A stretch of DNA of 64,000 bases from Aquimarina sp. MAR_2010_214 (GCF_002846555.1 NZ_PJMS01000001.1:2542001-2606000); one strand, 5' to 3'. Positions 47,427 to 57,830 are shown, counted from the stretch's first letter. A program made the numbers and translations. Notes: generated from the sequence alone by a model not told the origin.

Positions 47427-47541
47427 GTTTCGGAGAGATTTAAACTAGCAAATAATAGTTGTCATTTTTTAGATCGATATCTCACACTCTTTTTGGTAAA
47501 ACACCTAGCAACGGTCTTGATTTGTTGATGCTAATTAATTT

Positions 47542-48504
47542 TATAGAGGTCAGTAGTTAGTTACTTATTAATTCTTTGTGATATATTTTATCTCCTTGTA
47601 CCATTTTTGTTATTAAGTTATTGAAGATCGTAGCTTTACTTTGAGATCTGTTTATCCTAAAACAAAACTCATTAAAATATCTATTGAGATTCTCATCACT
47701 TACCCAAGAATAGGTTGTCCTAATCCAAGATTTAACTTGGTGTATCATCGTATGAAGTGCTTTAAAATTCAATCCCCTATTACTGGGTAGTTGAGTTATA
47801 TTGTATGCCTTTGAAATAGGTCTATATCCTCTCCATTGGTCAGTTGTGACATTAGCCTCTCGGCTAATATGATTAACAAATATGTATTGTAGTGATTGCG
47901 CTGAAAAATCATTTATTTTCATAGCGTACATCCTCTTAACTTTACCGTCTTCTGTAAGCTGAACCGCTGTTACAGCCTTCTTTTTCTTACCGTCATAGCT
48001 TCTGCCTGTTTTGCCTTGATCTCTACCACCCAAAACAAATTCGTCAACGTGAACATCACCATCCATTGGATTATTCCCACCTGAACCCATAGCCTCCCTA
48101 ACTTTCAACATAAAAAGTCTGGCTGTCTTTTCTGTTACGCCATAGCGCACACCCATATAGCTTGCAGATAAACTTTTAGTGGTCGTGGACATCTCAAAGC
48201 AAATAAAAAATGCTTTTCTTACTCCAAACTTTACCTTATGGAAAAGTGTATTAGCAGTAGCCGATTCGATGTGACCACATATGTTACATTGCCTCGAAAA
48301 ATCCTTACGAACTTGGCAAGCTGTATGATTACATCTCAAACACTTATAATCCATTTCTGACTTCATTGAAGCTAGGTATTCCTTGCAATCTTCATCGGTT
48401 TTGAACCGATCAGAGAACTCTAGAAGATTTTGACCCTTAAAAACATTCATAAAACTATATATTTATTGATCTCCAAGTTAAGTATTTATATACTGACCTC
48501 TATA
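47542..48504 (-). mobile_element. IS1595-family insertion sequence
   Basis: A complete copy bounded by 15-bp perfect inverted repeats, TTATAGAGGTCAGTA at 47541-47555 and its complement at 48491-48505. It encloses a single intact transposase gene. AATTTT flanks both ends when the element is taken to begin at ATAGAGG, a partial match to a target duplication (the family usually makes 8 bp). It sits between the GH64 gene and the giant protease gene without breaking either. Confidence 0.8.
47557..48450 (-). CDS. IS1595-family (ISXO2-like DDE) transposase
   Basis: A 297-residue transposase. The N-terminal zinc-ribbon (about 34-62) has two CxxC pairs: YKCLRCNHT and RQCNICGHIES. The ISXO2-like DDE domain (about 130-280) contains VHVDEFVLGGR, VTTDQWRGYRP and an ending WIRTTYSWVSDENLNRYFNEFCFRIN. 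The frame is intact and starts at ATG 48450, so the element may still be mobile. The stop codon lies 2 bp from the left inverted repeat. Confidence 0.92.
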   Translation of the reverse strand: MNVFKGQNLLEFSDRFKTDEDCKEYLASMKSEMDYKCLRCNHTACQVRKDFSRQCNICGHIESATANTLFHKVKFGVRKAFFICFEMSTTTKSLSASYMGVRYGVTEKTARLFMLKVREAMGSGGNNPMDGDVHVDEFVLGGRDQGKTGRSYDGKKKKAVTAVQLTEDGKVKRMYAMKINDFSAQSLQYIFVNHISREANVTTDQWRGYRPISKAYNITQLPSNRGLNFKALHTMIHQVKSWIRTTYSWVSDENLNRYFNEFCFRINRSQSKATIFNNLITKMVQGDKIYHKELISN

Positions 48505-48573
48505 ATTTTATTTATCTTTTTTGTTATATTGAGTTAACTGTGAAAATCAGTTTAAAACCTTTAAAATAATTAG

Positions 48574-48604
48574 AAATAAAAAACCCGAGCATAAAGCTCG
48601 GGTT
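48574..48604 (-). terminator. Terminator of the giant protease gene
   Basis: AACCCGAGC (48582-48590) pairs with GCTCGGGTT (48596-48604). On the minus strand it is followed by a T-run. It lies 31 bp after the stop codon. Confidence 0.88.
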
Positions 48605-48634
48605 AAATATAGTTTAGTTAAGAGGGGTAAAGGG

Positions 48635-51600
48635 TTATTTCTTAACAAATCTGGTTCTTATTGGTTTTTGTCCATTATCTACTTCTAATATATAAGTTGC
48701 AGGTTTAATATCAGTAATAGAAATGTTACCTCCATTTAATTTCCCTTGTTTAACAACCTGCCCAAAAATATTTATAATTCTATACGTTAAGTTCTCTGCT
48801 TTAGCATTTCTTAATTTAACTTTAATATAGTCTGATGCAGGGTTAGGATAAACCATTACTTCATTACCAAAAGTTTGAGTATTTACATTAGAAAAAGCTA
48901 AGCGATTGGTAAGAGCTGTGCGATTAGTAGAAGTTGGACTATCAATAATAGTAACTGTATAATCTTCTACTTCACCTTCTTCAAAAGTTTCACAAGCAGT
49001 TTGCTTACCTCCTGATTTAAATATGATACGCATTCTTGTTTTACCTAATATAGCGTCCAATGGAACTGCAATATCATTCTTAACATTCATATTACCATTA
49101 TCAGAGGTAACGTTTACTACTTTTTCATTAGACTCAAAAATTCTATTTTTATTAAAGTCAATCCAAACTCCCAAAGAGTATTTATCGGCACTATTAGTAA
49201 AAGACTCTGATTTTATACGAATATTATGAGTATTTCCTTTAGTTACAGTAGCAATTTTTGCTGTAAAATCACTATAACCAGATCCATAACTTTCAGTGCT
49301 TGTAATTCCTCCAAAAGAAACATATTTTATGGTATTAAAAAGAGAGCTATTTCCTTTAGAAACACAATAAGGAGCATCTTGAGTTTTAAATGTTACCGCT
49401 TTACTTGCTTTAGAAACATTTCCTGAATTATCTTTAGCTTTTACATTAACTGTATACGTAGTATTTGGTTTCAAATTAGGTACCTTATAAGTGGTGCTTG
49501 TTGTAGAACCTAAACTGGTTTCTCCGTTAAACACTTCGTACTGAGTTACTCTAAAATTATCTTTAGAAGCACTCCAAGAAATAGTAGCACCTGTTTTTAA
49601 TATATCGGACACAGCAAGGTTAGTAGGAGCTGTAGGAAGTTCAGTATCTTTTGGAACAATAATTACAGTATAATCTTCTACTTCTCCTTCTTCAAAAGTT
49701 CCACAAGCATCATCTGTTGGTTTTTCCTTGTTATTTAAAACAACACGCATTCTTGTAGCACCAGTTTTTACTGATGAAGGTACTATAAAAGTTCCACTAA
49801 CTTTAGCTTCTTTAGATGCCTCAGTCCACACTTTTTCTCCTTCATCATCAAAATTTCCATCTTGATTATAATCGATCCAAACTCCATATACCGCTTTAGA
49901 AGCACTGATTTTAGGAGTAATGGTAATGGTGTTAACAGCTTCTTTTGCCAACTTCGTTGAAATTGATGTGTAGTCTACATATCCTTTTCCGTTGGTAGAA
50001 GAGTTGTCAATACCACCCAATACTACTTTTTGAATATACTGATCTTTTGCATTGATTGCTTTAGACTCACAAAGCGTTTTAAATGTTACCGTATTACTAT
50101 CTTCGGAAAAATTTCCTGAATTATCAATAGCATATACAATTAATGCATACGTAGTATTCGGTTTTAATCCAGTAATATTATTAAAAGTATTCGTTGTAAA
50201 AGGACCTACACGTTTTTTTATTTTATTATCATATAGGCTATATCGAATATTTTCAATATCATGTTCAGAAGCATCCCAGGAAAATTTAGCACCTGTTTGT
50301 GTTATATTAGTTACTACAAGATTACTAGGAGCTACAGGAATAATATTAATTGTATAATCTTCTACTTCTCCTTCTTCAAAAGTTCCACAAGCCGTTTTTG
50401 GTTTTTCTTTATTGTTTAAAACAACACGCATTCTTGTAGCACCAGTTTTTGCCGATGAAGGTACTATAAAAGTTCCGCTAACTTGAGCTTCTTTAGATGC
50501 CTCAGTCCAAACTTTTTCTCCATTATCAAACTTTCCATTTTGATCATAATCAATCCAAACCCCATATCCAGCTTCAGAAGTAATACTTTTAGGAGTAATG
50601 GTAATTGTATTAGAATCTCCTTTTGTTACCCTAGTTGAAATTGATGTATAGTCTGAATATCCGTCTCCGCCAGTAGAAGTTTTATTAATACTACCCAATA
50701 CTACTTTGTTGATATACTGATCTTTTCCATTGGTTGCTTTAGAGACACAAAGCGTTGTAAATGTTACTGGATTACTTGGTTTAGAAAAATTTCCTGCTTT
50801 ATCGTTAAGATATACCTCTACTGTATATGTAGTGTTTGGTTTTAAATTAATCATCTTAAGACTCTTATAGAACCTATCCTTGGTATCAATTCGTTTTGAG
50901 TCGCTAGTATTGAAAACTTTAATCCCACCTATATCTTTATTAGTTTTTTGAATATCATCATAAGTAAGAGTGGCACTTGTTAATGTTATATAAGATACCT
51001 TAACATTGCTAGCAGGCTTAGGAGGTGTAACATCACTACCTTTTGGAACGATGTTAATTGTATAATCTTCTACTTCTCCTTCTTCAAAAGTTTCACAAGC
51101 CGTTGTTGGTGCTTTCTTGTTATTTAAAACAACACGCATTCTTGTAGCACCAGTTTTTGCCGATGAAGATATTGTAAAAGTTCCGTTAACTTGAGCTTCT
51201 TTAGATTTATTTTTAGTCAAGACTTTTTCTGTTTCTTCAAACTTCCCATTTCTGTCATAATCAATCCAAACCGCATACCATGCATCAGAAGTAGTACTCT
51301 TAGGAGTAATGGTTATAGTGTTAGCCTTTTCTTTAGCTAGATTAGTTCTAATTGTTTCAGATGTTACGTAATCTGAGTACCCCCCTGTTTCAGTAGAAGT
51401 GTTGTCAATATTACCCAATACTACTTTGCTGATATACTGTTCTTTTCCATTGGTTGCTTTAGACTCACAATAAGTTGTAAACGTTACTGTATTACTTTTT
51501 TTAGACAGATTTCCTGCTTCATCTATAACTCTTAAAGATACCGTATAAGTAGTGTTTGGTTTTAAATCAATCAACACAGCAGAAGTCTGAGATATACTCT

Positions 51601-54600
51601 CTGGTTTAAATTTATAGCCTTTTGGATCTATATCAAGTTTTATACTTTCTATTCGACCACCATTTGAATAAGCATCCCAAGAAAGTTTAACACCAGTTTG
51701 TGTTCGATTAGATGCTGTAAGATTAGTAGGAGCTGTATGCGGTGTAACATCACTACCTTTTGGAACGATGTTAATTGTATAATCTTCTACTTCACCTTTT
51801 TCAAAAGAACTACAAGCATTATTTATTTTTTTATTACTTATCGCAACACGCATTGTTGCAGAACCATTTTCTACAGTTACAGGTATAGTAAAAGTATCGC
51901 TAGCTGAGGCTTCTTTTGATTTATTTTTAGTCAAGACTTTTTCTGTTTCTTCAAACTTCCCATTTCTGTCATAATCAATCCAAACCGCATACCATGCATC
52001 AGAAGTAGTACTCTTAGGAGTAATGGTTATAGTGTTAGCTGTTTCTTTAGCTAGATTCGTTCCAATTATTTCAGATGTTGCGTAATCTGAGTACCCCTCT
52101 GTGTCAGTAGAAGTGTTGTCAATATTACCCAATACTACTTTGCTGATATACTGATCTTTTCCATTGGTTGCTTTAGATTTACAAAGCGTTGTAAATGTTA
52201 CCGTATTACTTAGTTTAGATGTATTTCCTGCAGCATCTTCAACGGTAATATTTACTGTATGTTCAGTGTTCGGTTCTAAACCGGTTAATATCATAGAATT
52301 CTGCGGAGCAGAAGTTTCTATAGTACCATAGGTAAAACTTTTTGATAGATGAGCTGTCACATATTCTATAGAACCTTCTGAGGCAGCAGGTTTTGTCCAT
52401 ACAAGTTTAACACTTGTTTGTGTCACATAAAATACTTTAAGATCACGAATAGCTGTATGCGGTGTAACATCTACACCTTCTTTAACAATAGTAACGGTAT
52501 AATCTTCTACTTCCCCTTCTGCAAAAGTTCCACAAGCCGTCAGTGTTCCATTATTCTGTAAGACAACACGCATTGTTGTTTTACCTAATTTTGCTGTTGA
52601 AGATACTGTAAAAGTTCCGCTAACTTTAGCTTCTTTTGATTTAGCTTTGTTCCAAACTTTTTCTCTTTCTTCAAATTTTCCATCTCTGTTATAATCAATC
52701 CAAACCGCATACCATGCATCTGAAGTAGTGTTTTTAGGAGTAATGGCAATGGTGTTAGTTGCTCCTTTTGCCAACTTCGTTGAAATTGATGTATAGTCAG
52801 AGTATCCACCGTCACTGGTTGAGTAGTGATCAATAGTACCTAATTCTACTTTTTTGATGTATTGATTTGTTGCATTTGTTGCTTTAGCAATACAATGCGT
52901 TTTAAATGTCACCGCTTTGCTTTTAAGAGAAGTATTTCCTGCAGCATCTTTCGCTAATACAGCCAAAGTATATGAAGTTTTTGGTGTTAAACCATTAATA
53001 GTATAAGAAGTCTCCCTTGTTTTATGGATAAGTTTTCCATCTCGAAATATTTCGTATTCAGCTACTCCACGATTATCTTTAGAAGCCTCCCAATTAAGTT
53101 TACCACTTGTTTGTGATATGTTGGACACTGTTACGTTACCAGGGACTGTTGGAGATTCAGTCTCGGTAAATTTTGAAACAATATTAACCGTATACTCTTC
53201 TACTTCACCTGCTGCAATAGTTCCACAAGCAGTTGTTGGTGCATCGCCGTTCTTTAAAATAACACGCATTCTTGTACGACCAATTTTTACCGATGGCGGT
53301 ACTGTAAAAGTTCTGCTTACTTGAACATCTTTAGATGTCTTAGTCCAAACTTTTTCATCTGTATCGTCAAAATCACCATCTTGGTTATAATCAATCCAAA
53401 TCCCATATCCTGCTTTAGAAGCAGTATTTTTAGGAGTAATAGTAATTTTGTTAGCAATTCCTATAGCTAAGTTCGTTGCAATTGATGTGTGATCTGAATA
53501 TCCGTCTCCGCCAGTAGAAGGGTTGTCAATACTACCCAATACTACTTTTTGAATATACTGATTTGTTGCATTCGTTGCTTTAGAAGCACAATAGGTTGTA
53601 AATGTTACCGTATTACTTGTGGCAGAAACATTACCTGCTTTATCTTTAGCTCTTACAGTTAATGTGTAAGGGGTATTTGATTTTAAACCAGTAATAGCAG
53701 AGTAGGCATTCGTTGTAGTGCTTAGAATTGTTTCTCCACTAAGTATTTCATATTCAGTTACTCCAATATTATCTATAGAAGTTGACCAAGAAACCCTAGC
53801 ACTTGTTTGTGTTACATTAGATGCTGTAACATTACTAGGAGTTGTAGGGGATTTAGTATCTGTTGTAATAATATAAATGGTATGATCTTCTACTTCACCT
53901 TCTGCAAAAGTTTCACAAACATTTGGTGCGGCTTCTCTCTTTAATACCACACGCATTCTTGTTTTACCATCTTCTACTGTTGAAGGTATGGTAAAATTTC
54001 CAATAGCTTTTGCTACCTTAGATGGATTCATGCTCCATACTTTTTCTGTATCTTCAAACTTTCCATCTTTATTATAGTCAATCCAAACTCCATATCCTAA
54101 TTTATAACGGGTATGATTAGGAGTAATCGTAATTTTATTAGATTCTCCTTTTATGACATCGGTTAAACTGTATTTAGTTTGATCTATATATCCCGTTCCT
54201 GCGATAGAAAAGGTATTAATACAACCTAACTCAACTTTTTTAATATACAGTTTATCTTTACTAGTTGCTTTTGCGGTACAATAATCACTAGCTCTAGTTT
54301 TTACTGTTACCGCATTACTAGCTGCAGAAATATTTCCAGAATTATCTATAGCTTTTATAGTATATGTGTTAGATTTGTCCGTTGGATTTGTTAAATTAAT
54401 AGAAGTCTTTTTTACAGTATCTATAATTATGCTTCCATTCTCAATTACTTGATACTTAACTTCTCCCTTTATATTATCTATAGAAGGTTCCCATAAAAGG
54501 TCAAAACCTGTTTTTGATATATCATCACCCACTTTAAGATTCTTAGGAGTGGTAGGGGGTATAGTATCTTTTGGTACAATAGTAACGGTATAATCTTCTA

Positions 54601-56959
54601 CTTCACCTTCTGCAAAGGTTTCACAAGCTGTTGGTGTTCCATTTTTCTTTAATACCACACGCATTTTTGTAGTACCGATTTTTGCTGACGGAAGCACTAT
54701 AAAGGTTCTACTTACTTGAGCATCTTTTGACTTAAGTTTAGTAAACACTTTTTCTGTATCTTCAAACTTTCCATCTTGGTTATAATCAATCCAAACCCCA
54801 TATCCAGCTTCAGAAGCAGTACTTTTAGGGGTAATAGTAATAGTATTAGTAGCTTCTTTTGTTAATTTTGTTGAAATAGATGTATAGTCTGAATATCCTT
54901 TTGTGTCGGTAGAAGGATTGTTTATAGTATTTAATACTACTTTACTGATATACTGGTCTTTCCCGTTGGTTGCTTTGGACTCACAGTAGGTGGTAAAATT
55001 AACTGAAGTACTATATGCGGAATTTTCAGAAGCACATTTACTTTGTACTTGCACTTCATATCTGGTTAAAGCCGATAAGCCTTTAATTTCAAAATAATTA
55101 GGGCTATCTGTCGCTGTTTTTGTCTTCCATAAGGGAGTTCCTACTTTACGATATCTAACATTATATAACTCTCCTAAAACTTTATCCCAATTTACTAAAA
55201 CTGAGGAAGTGGTTATACTAGATGTAGATACTTTTTTCGGTATGACTGCATTACAAGTTTTTGATGCATCATCATTAATACCAGTAATAATTAAAGAAAA
55301 ATTTTGATCCCCCCCAGTTAATGTTCCTTTATGAGTAACCGTAATGGTATAGGTTCCTGAGGCACCATTAACAGCTATCCTTTCAAAAGGGTCTACATTA
55401 TTATCTGTTTTAGCGTTGGTTGTTGCTCCTGTTAATTTGTATGGCAAGTAAGTGGTGCTATTTTTAGAAATTCTTAGATCTAGATCATTTACTAAAACAG
55501 GTGTTCTGGAGTTAATTACTTTAGTTGCAATTCCTGGTCTATCGGCCCAGGAGATAGAAGCTAATAACGGATTTGTTCCATCTGAGGTAACGGTAATTTT
55601 ATAGGTTTGCCCTTGTTTTAATTTTAGTTCTTCAATTCTTGCTTCTTTTCCTTTTTGGGTAATGGTTTGTGCTGCCTTTCTTGCATTTAATACTCCCCAG
55701 CCAAAAATAGCATCAGGCCCCTTAACTCCGGCATCATCTGCGGTATGTAAAGCCAAGCCTTTTAGGGTGGCTGCCTTCATATACTTTTTATGAACATTTT
55801 TATGATGCTGTTGTAACAATAATAACGACCCTGTTACACTTGGTGCAGCCATTGAAGTTCCTGTTTTTTCTCCATATGCTTTATTATTACTTGAAATAGT
55901 TGAATAAACCTTATGACCTACTGCAGTAATATCCGGTTTAATTCTAAAATCGTCTGTAGGACCTTGACTACTACTACTATCTATTATAGCAGAAATGAAA
56001 TTACCGTTTTCATCAACATGTACATCTTGAGCATTAGCAACTAGTAAATTATTTTTAGCTGTCGAATGACTTACTAATTTGTCAAACCCAAAACCACTAT
56101 TTGGGTTTTTATTTGCGGTATTATCCGAACCAGAATTATCCGCGGAAACTACCATTAAGTATTTTGAGGCTTTAAACATAATATTATCCCATCTGCTCGA
56201 TTCATCAATATACCCCCCAAAATAATATAGAGGTATATCCACTGCTCCAGTTTTATTATTTCTAAGTTTCGTATTATATGAGTGGTTAGAAACTAGCATA
56301 CCCTTCATAGACTGCTTTGTTACTTCTGCCTCATCATTATTCCAATCCGAAATTTTTGCCTTGATATGAGGAGCTACACCTTTTGCTTTTGCTTCCACCC
56401 CTGAGGCTACAATGATTCCTGTTACATGCTGTGCGTGATCATCCAATTCAGAAGCTTTATCATCTATCATAGAGACACGGTTGTTACCTCCCGCTCCATC
56501 AAACTCCTGGTGTGTAGTACGTACTTTTCCTGCGTCCCAAACATAGGCTGTCATCCCTTGCCCCATAAGATTCAATCCTAGAGAACCGCCTGATTGTAAA
56601 TGATTTATTCTTGTTGATTTAGTAGTTTTAATACCATTAGTAGTATTGTAAATAGGTTTTCCATCTACTACTTTTTGAAGCTCTATAAAAGTACCGTCTG
56701 CTTTTTTTATTCTAATTTCCCAGCCGTGTATTTTTGCTAATCTTAAGGCTTCCTCTTTTTCTCTTAAGGCTATTGCTTCTAATTCTTTTTGTAAAGCTTT
56801 AAGCTCTTCTAGTTCTTCTTTGGTGTAGAACTCTTCGGTTTCTTGTTTTATTTCTGTTTTTTCTGGTTTTTCTTTTGTTTGTGCGTATGATTCTACTTGT
56901 AAACCCAGTATAAAGATTATACTAGCCAATAGAACTTTTGTCAATAGTTTTTTGTTCAT
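48635..56959 (-). CDS. Giant secreted S8 (subtilisin-like) protease with nine FN3-GEVED repeats and T9SS domain
   Basis: A 2774-residue protein. The signal peptide runs to about 27, followed by a charged Glu/Lys-rich coiled-coil stretch (28-80) that may be part of a propeptide. The S8 peptidase domain (about 120-430) has the full triad: Asp142 in VWDAGKVRTTH, His175 in DDHAQHVTG and Ser369 in GTSMAAPSV. A P-domain-like beta module (about 440-565) follows. From about 570 to 2680, nine FN3 modules alternate with nine GEVED modules. Each GEVED unit starts ATNGKDQYI..V.LG.I, contains a WIDYNQDGKFED-type calcium-binding loop, and ends GEVEDYTVTIV. A T9SS sorting domain closes the protein (VMVYPNPAS... 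to the end). The repeats probably form a long calcium-stiffened stalk that places the protease away from the surface. A strong terminator follows; the gene stands alone. Confidence 0.9.
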   Translation of the reverse strand: MNKKLLTKVLLASIIFILGLQVESYAQTKEKPEKTEIKQETEEFYTKEELEELKALQKELEAIALREKEEALRLAKIHGWEIRIKKADGTFIELQKVVDGKPIYNTTNGIKTTKSTRINHLQSGGSLGLNLMGQGMTAYVWDAGKVRTTHQEFDGAGGNNRVSMIDDKASELDDHAQHVTGIIVASGVEAKAKGVAPHIKAKISDWNNDEAEVTKQSMKGMLVSNHSYNTKLRNNKTGAVDIPLYYFGGYIDESSRWDNIMFKASKYLMVVSADNSGSDNTANKNPNSGFGFDKLVSHSTAKNNLLVANAQDVHVDENGNFISAIIDSSSSQGPTDDFRIKPDITAVGHKVYSTISSNNKAYGEKTGTSMAAPSVTGSLLLLQQHHKNVHKKYMKAATLKGLALHTADDAGVKGPDAIFGWGVLNARKAAQTITQKGKEARIEELKLKQGQTYKITVTSDGTNPLLASISWADRPGIATKVINSRTPVLVNDLDLRISKNSTTYLPYKLTGATTNAKTDNNVDPFERIAVNGASGTYTITVTHKGTLTGGDQNFSLIITGINDDASKTCNAVIPKKVSTSSITTSSVLVNWDKVLGELYNVRYRKVGTPLWKTKTATDSPNYFEIKGLSALTRYEVQVQSKCASENSAYSTSVNFTTYCESKATNGKDQYISKVVLNTINNPSTDTKGYSDYTSISTKLTKEATNTITITPKSTASEAGYGVWIDYNQDGKFEDTEKVFTKLKSKDAQVSRTFIVLPSAKIGTTKMRVVLKKNGTPTACETFAEGEVEDYTVTIVPKDTIPPTTPKNLKVGDDISKTGFDLLWEPSIDNIKGEVKYQVIENGSIIIDTVKKTSINLTNPTDKSNTYTIKAIDNSGNISAASNAVTVKTRASDYCTAKATSKDKLYIKKVELGCINTFSIAGTGYIDQTKYSLTDVIKGESNKITITPNHTRYKLGYGVWIDYNKDGKFEDTEKVWSMNPSKVAKAIGNFTIPSTVEDGKTRMRVVLKREAAPNVCETFAEGEVEDHTIYIITTDTKSPTTPSNVTASNVTQTSARVSWSTSIDNIGVTEYEILSGETILSTTTNAYSAITGLKSNTPYTLTVRAKDKAGNVSATSNTVTFTTYCASKATNATNQYIQKVVLGSIDNPSTGGDGYSDHTSIATNLAIGIANKITITPKNTASKAGYGIWIDYNQDGDFDDTDEKVWTKTSKDVQVSRTFTVPPSVKIGRTRMRVILKNGDAPTTACGTIAAGEVEEYTVNIVSKFTETESPTVPGNVTVSNISQTSGKLNWEASKDNRGVAEYEIFRDGKLIHKTRETSYTINGLTPKTSYTLAVLAKDAAGNTSLKSKAVTFKTHCIAKATNATNQYIKKVELGTIDHYSTSDGGYSDYTSISTKLAKGATNTIAITPKNTTSDAWYAVWIDYNRDGKFEEREKVWNKAKSKEAKVSGTFTVSSTAKLGKTTMRVVLQNNGTLTACGTFAEGEVEDYTVTIVKEGVDVTPHTAIRDLKVFYVTQTSVKLVWTKPAASEGSIEYVTAHLSKSFTYGTIETSAPQNSMILTGLEPNTEHTVNITVEDAAGNTSKLSNTVTFTTLCKSKATNGKDQYISKVVLGNIDNTSTDTEGYSDYATSEIIGTNLAKETANTITITPKSTTSDAWYAVWIDYDRNGKFEETEKVLTKNKSKEASASDTFTIPVTVENGSATMRVAISNKKINNACSSFEKGEVEDYTINIVPKGSDVTPHTAPTNLTASNRTQTGVKLSWDAYSNGGRIESIKLDIDPKGYKFKPESISQTSAVLIDLKPNTTYTVSLRVIDEAGNLSKKSNTVTFTTYCESKATNGKEQYISKVVLGNIDNTSTETGGYSDYVTSETIRTNLAKEKANTITITPKSTTSDAWYAVWIDYDRNGKFEETEKVLTKNKSKEAQVNGTFTISSSAKTGATRMRVVLNNKKAPTTACETFEEGEVEDYTINIVPKGSDVTPPKPASNVKVSYITLTSATLTYDDIQKTNKDIGGIKVFNTSDSKRIDTKDRFYKSLKMINLKPNTTYTVEVYLNDKAGNFSKPSNPVTFTTLCVSKATNGKDQYINKVVLGSINKTSTGGDGYSDYTSISTRVTKGDSNTITITPKSITSEAGYGVWIDYDQNGKFDNGEKVWTEASKEAQVSGTFIVPSSAKTGATRMRVVLNNKEKPKTACGTFEEGEVEDYTINIIPVAPSNLVVTNITQTGAKFSWDASEHDIENIRYSLYDNKIKKRVGPFTTNTFNNITGLKPNTTYALIVYAIDNSGNFSEDSNTVTFKTLCESKAINAKDQYIQKVVLGGIDNSSTNGKGYVDYTSISTKLAKEAVNTITITPKISASKAVYGVWIDYNQDGNFDDEGEKVWTEASKEAKVSGTFIVPSSVKTGATRMRVVLNNKEKPTDDACGTFEEGEVEDYTVIIVPKDTELPTAPTNLAVSDILKTGATISWSASKDNFRVTQYEVFNGETSLGSTTSTTYKVPNLKPNTTYTVNVKAKDNSGNVSKASKAVTFKTQDAPYCVSKGNSSLFNTIKYVSFGGITSTESYGSGYSDFTAKIATVTKGNTHNIRIKSESFTNSADKYSLGVWIDFNKNRIFESNEKVVNVTSDNGNMNVKNDIAVPLDAILGKTRMRIIFKSGGKQTACETFEEGEVEDYTVTIIDSPTSTNRTALTNRLAFSNVNTQTFGNEVMVYPNPASDYIKVKLRNAKAENLTYRIINIFGQVVKQGKLNGGNISITDIKPATYILEVDNGQKPIRTRFVKK

Positions 56960-57605
56960 TTTTATAGATTTAAAGAGTTAATTATTTTTTAAAATGAATG
57001 ATTATATTCACAACAATTAAAAAACAGTTTACCCTATTATTTTAATATTTTAGGCTCTATTTTATGATAGCATTGATAATTGTAGAAATGATGTATTTAG
57101 TTGATTTATAGGTATTTGTATTGTATTGAAACAAGAATGTGTCCTCTTGGATATTTCTAGGACTTGATTGTGAAATTATAATTGAATTCTTGTAAATTCA
57201 TGTCGGTAACCTTATAGGTCTTTAACAGAAGTTTTGACATGTATTTTTAGGCGGTATAGTAGTTCTTTTGAGTGTTTCACTTTAACTTGTCTTACATATC
57301 TTCAGTAGTATCAATAACGAAATGGTTCTGCTCATCTTCTCTCAAATACCTTGCTTTTATGACTTGGGAGATTATAAGTCTATATTCTAGCTTTAATTCT
57401 TGATAGTACCATTTCAGCTTTGAAATCGTGCATGAGTAAATTAAAATGTTTTTTGTTTAGTCAAGACAAAATAATCTGAATATAGTTGTAGTTACAATTC
57501 TATTTTTTAATGTAGAAAAAGTAAAAAAGAAAGGGTGTATATGTACTATTTCAAAGCTGAAATTGACGACTTTACTGCTGAACCTTGACGTGTAGAACTA
57601 AAAAA
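56960..57605. other. Intergenic region with possible decayed fragments
   Basis: No intact gene in about 650 bases. A 16-bp motif ATTTCAGCTTTGAAAT (57411-57426) recurs in inverted form at 57548-57563, and each copy is itself partly palindromic. Minus-strand sequence around 57300-57430 reads in a protein-like way but with several stops, suggesting a decayed gene. The promoter of the giant protease gene must lie in the right-to-left sense near 56970-57060. Confidence 0.3.
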
Positions 57606-57637
57606 AACCGTTCATTTCCTATTGAAAATGAACGGTT
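57606..57637 (-). terminator. Terminator of the tRNA-Pro(TGG) gene
   Basis: AACCGTTCATTT (57606-57617) pairs perfectly with AAATGAACGGTT (57626-57637), and a T-run follows on the minus strand. It lies just downstream of the tRNA. Confidence 0.85.
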
Positions 57638-57645
57638 TGTATTGG

Positions 57646-57720
57646 TCGGGGTGGCAGGATTCGAACCTGCGACCTCCGCGTCCCAAACGCGGCGCGATAA
57701 CCGGGCTACGCTACACCCCG
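57646..57720 (-). tRNA. tRNA-Pro(TGG)
   Basis: Read on the minus strand: acceptor arm CGGGGTG...CACCCCG with discriminator A, anticodon stem CCGCG/CGCGG with the loop TTTGGGA giving anticodon TGG, and a T arm GCAGG-TTCGAAT-CCTGC. CCA follows in the DNA at 57645-57643. All arms pair. Confidence 0.97.
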
Positions 57721-57746
57721 AGGTGTATATTTCCCTTTTGAGGGTG

Positions 57747-57754
57747 CAAATATA
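57747..57754 (-). promoter_or_regulatory. -7 promoter element of tRNA-Pro(TGG)
   Basis: TATATTTG on the minus strand matches the Bacteroidota TAnnTTTG consensus, 26 bp before the tRNA 5' end. Confidence 0.55.
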
Positions 57755-57830
57755 GACAAATCATTTAAAATAAGACCATATTAAAGTATAAAGTAAAGAT
57801 TTTTTTTATCCTTGTTTTAAAAACTAGTGA

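Noticed and set aside
48635..56959. Long regular repeat pattern that might be mistaken for a CRISPR array or satellite DNA
   Set aside because: The periodicity is that of protein modules (FN3-GEVED), in frame, with unit size of several hundred bases and diverged DNA. No CRISPR array with short direct repeats and unique spacers was seen anywhere in the window.
57411..57563. 16-bp inverted repeat suggesting a mobile element with ends at 57411 and 57563
   Set aside because: Each arm is itself close to palindromic (ATTTCA-GCTT-TGAAAT), so the inverted relation is partly automatic, and nothing transposon-like lies between the arms.
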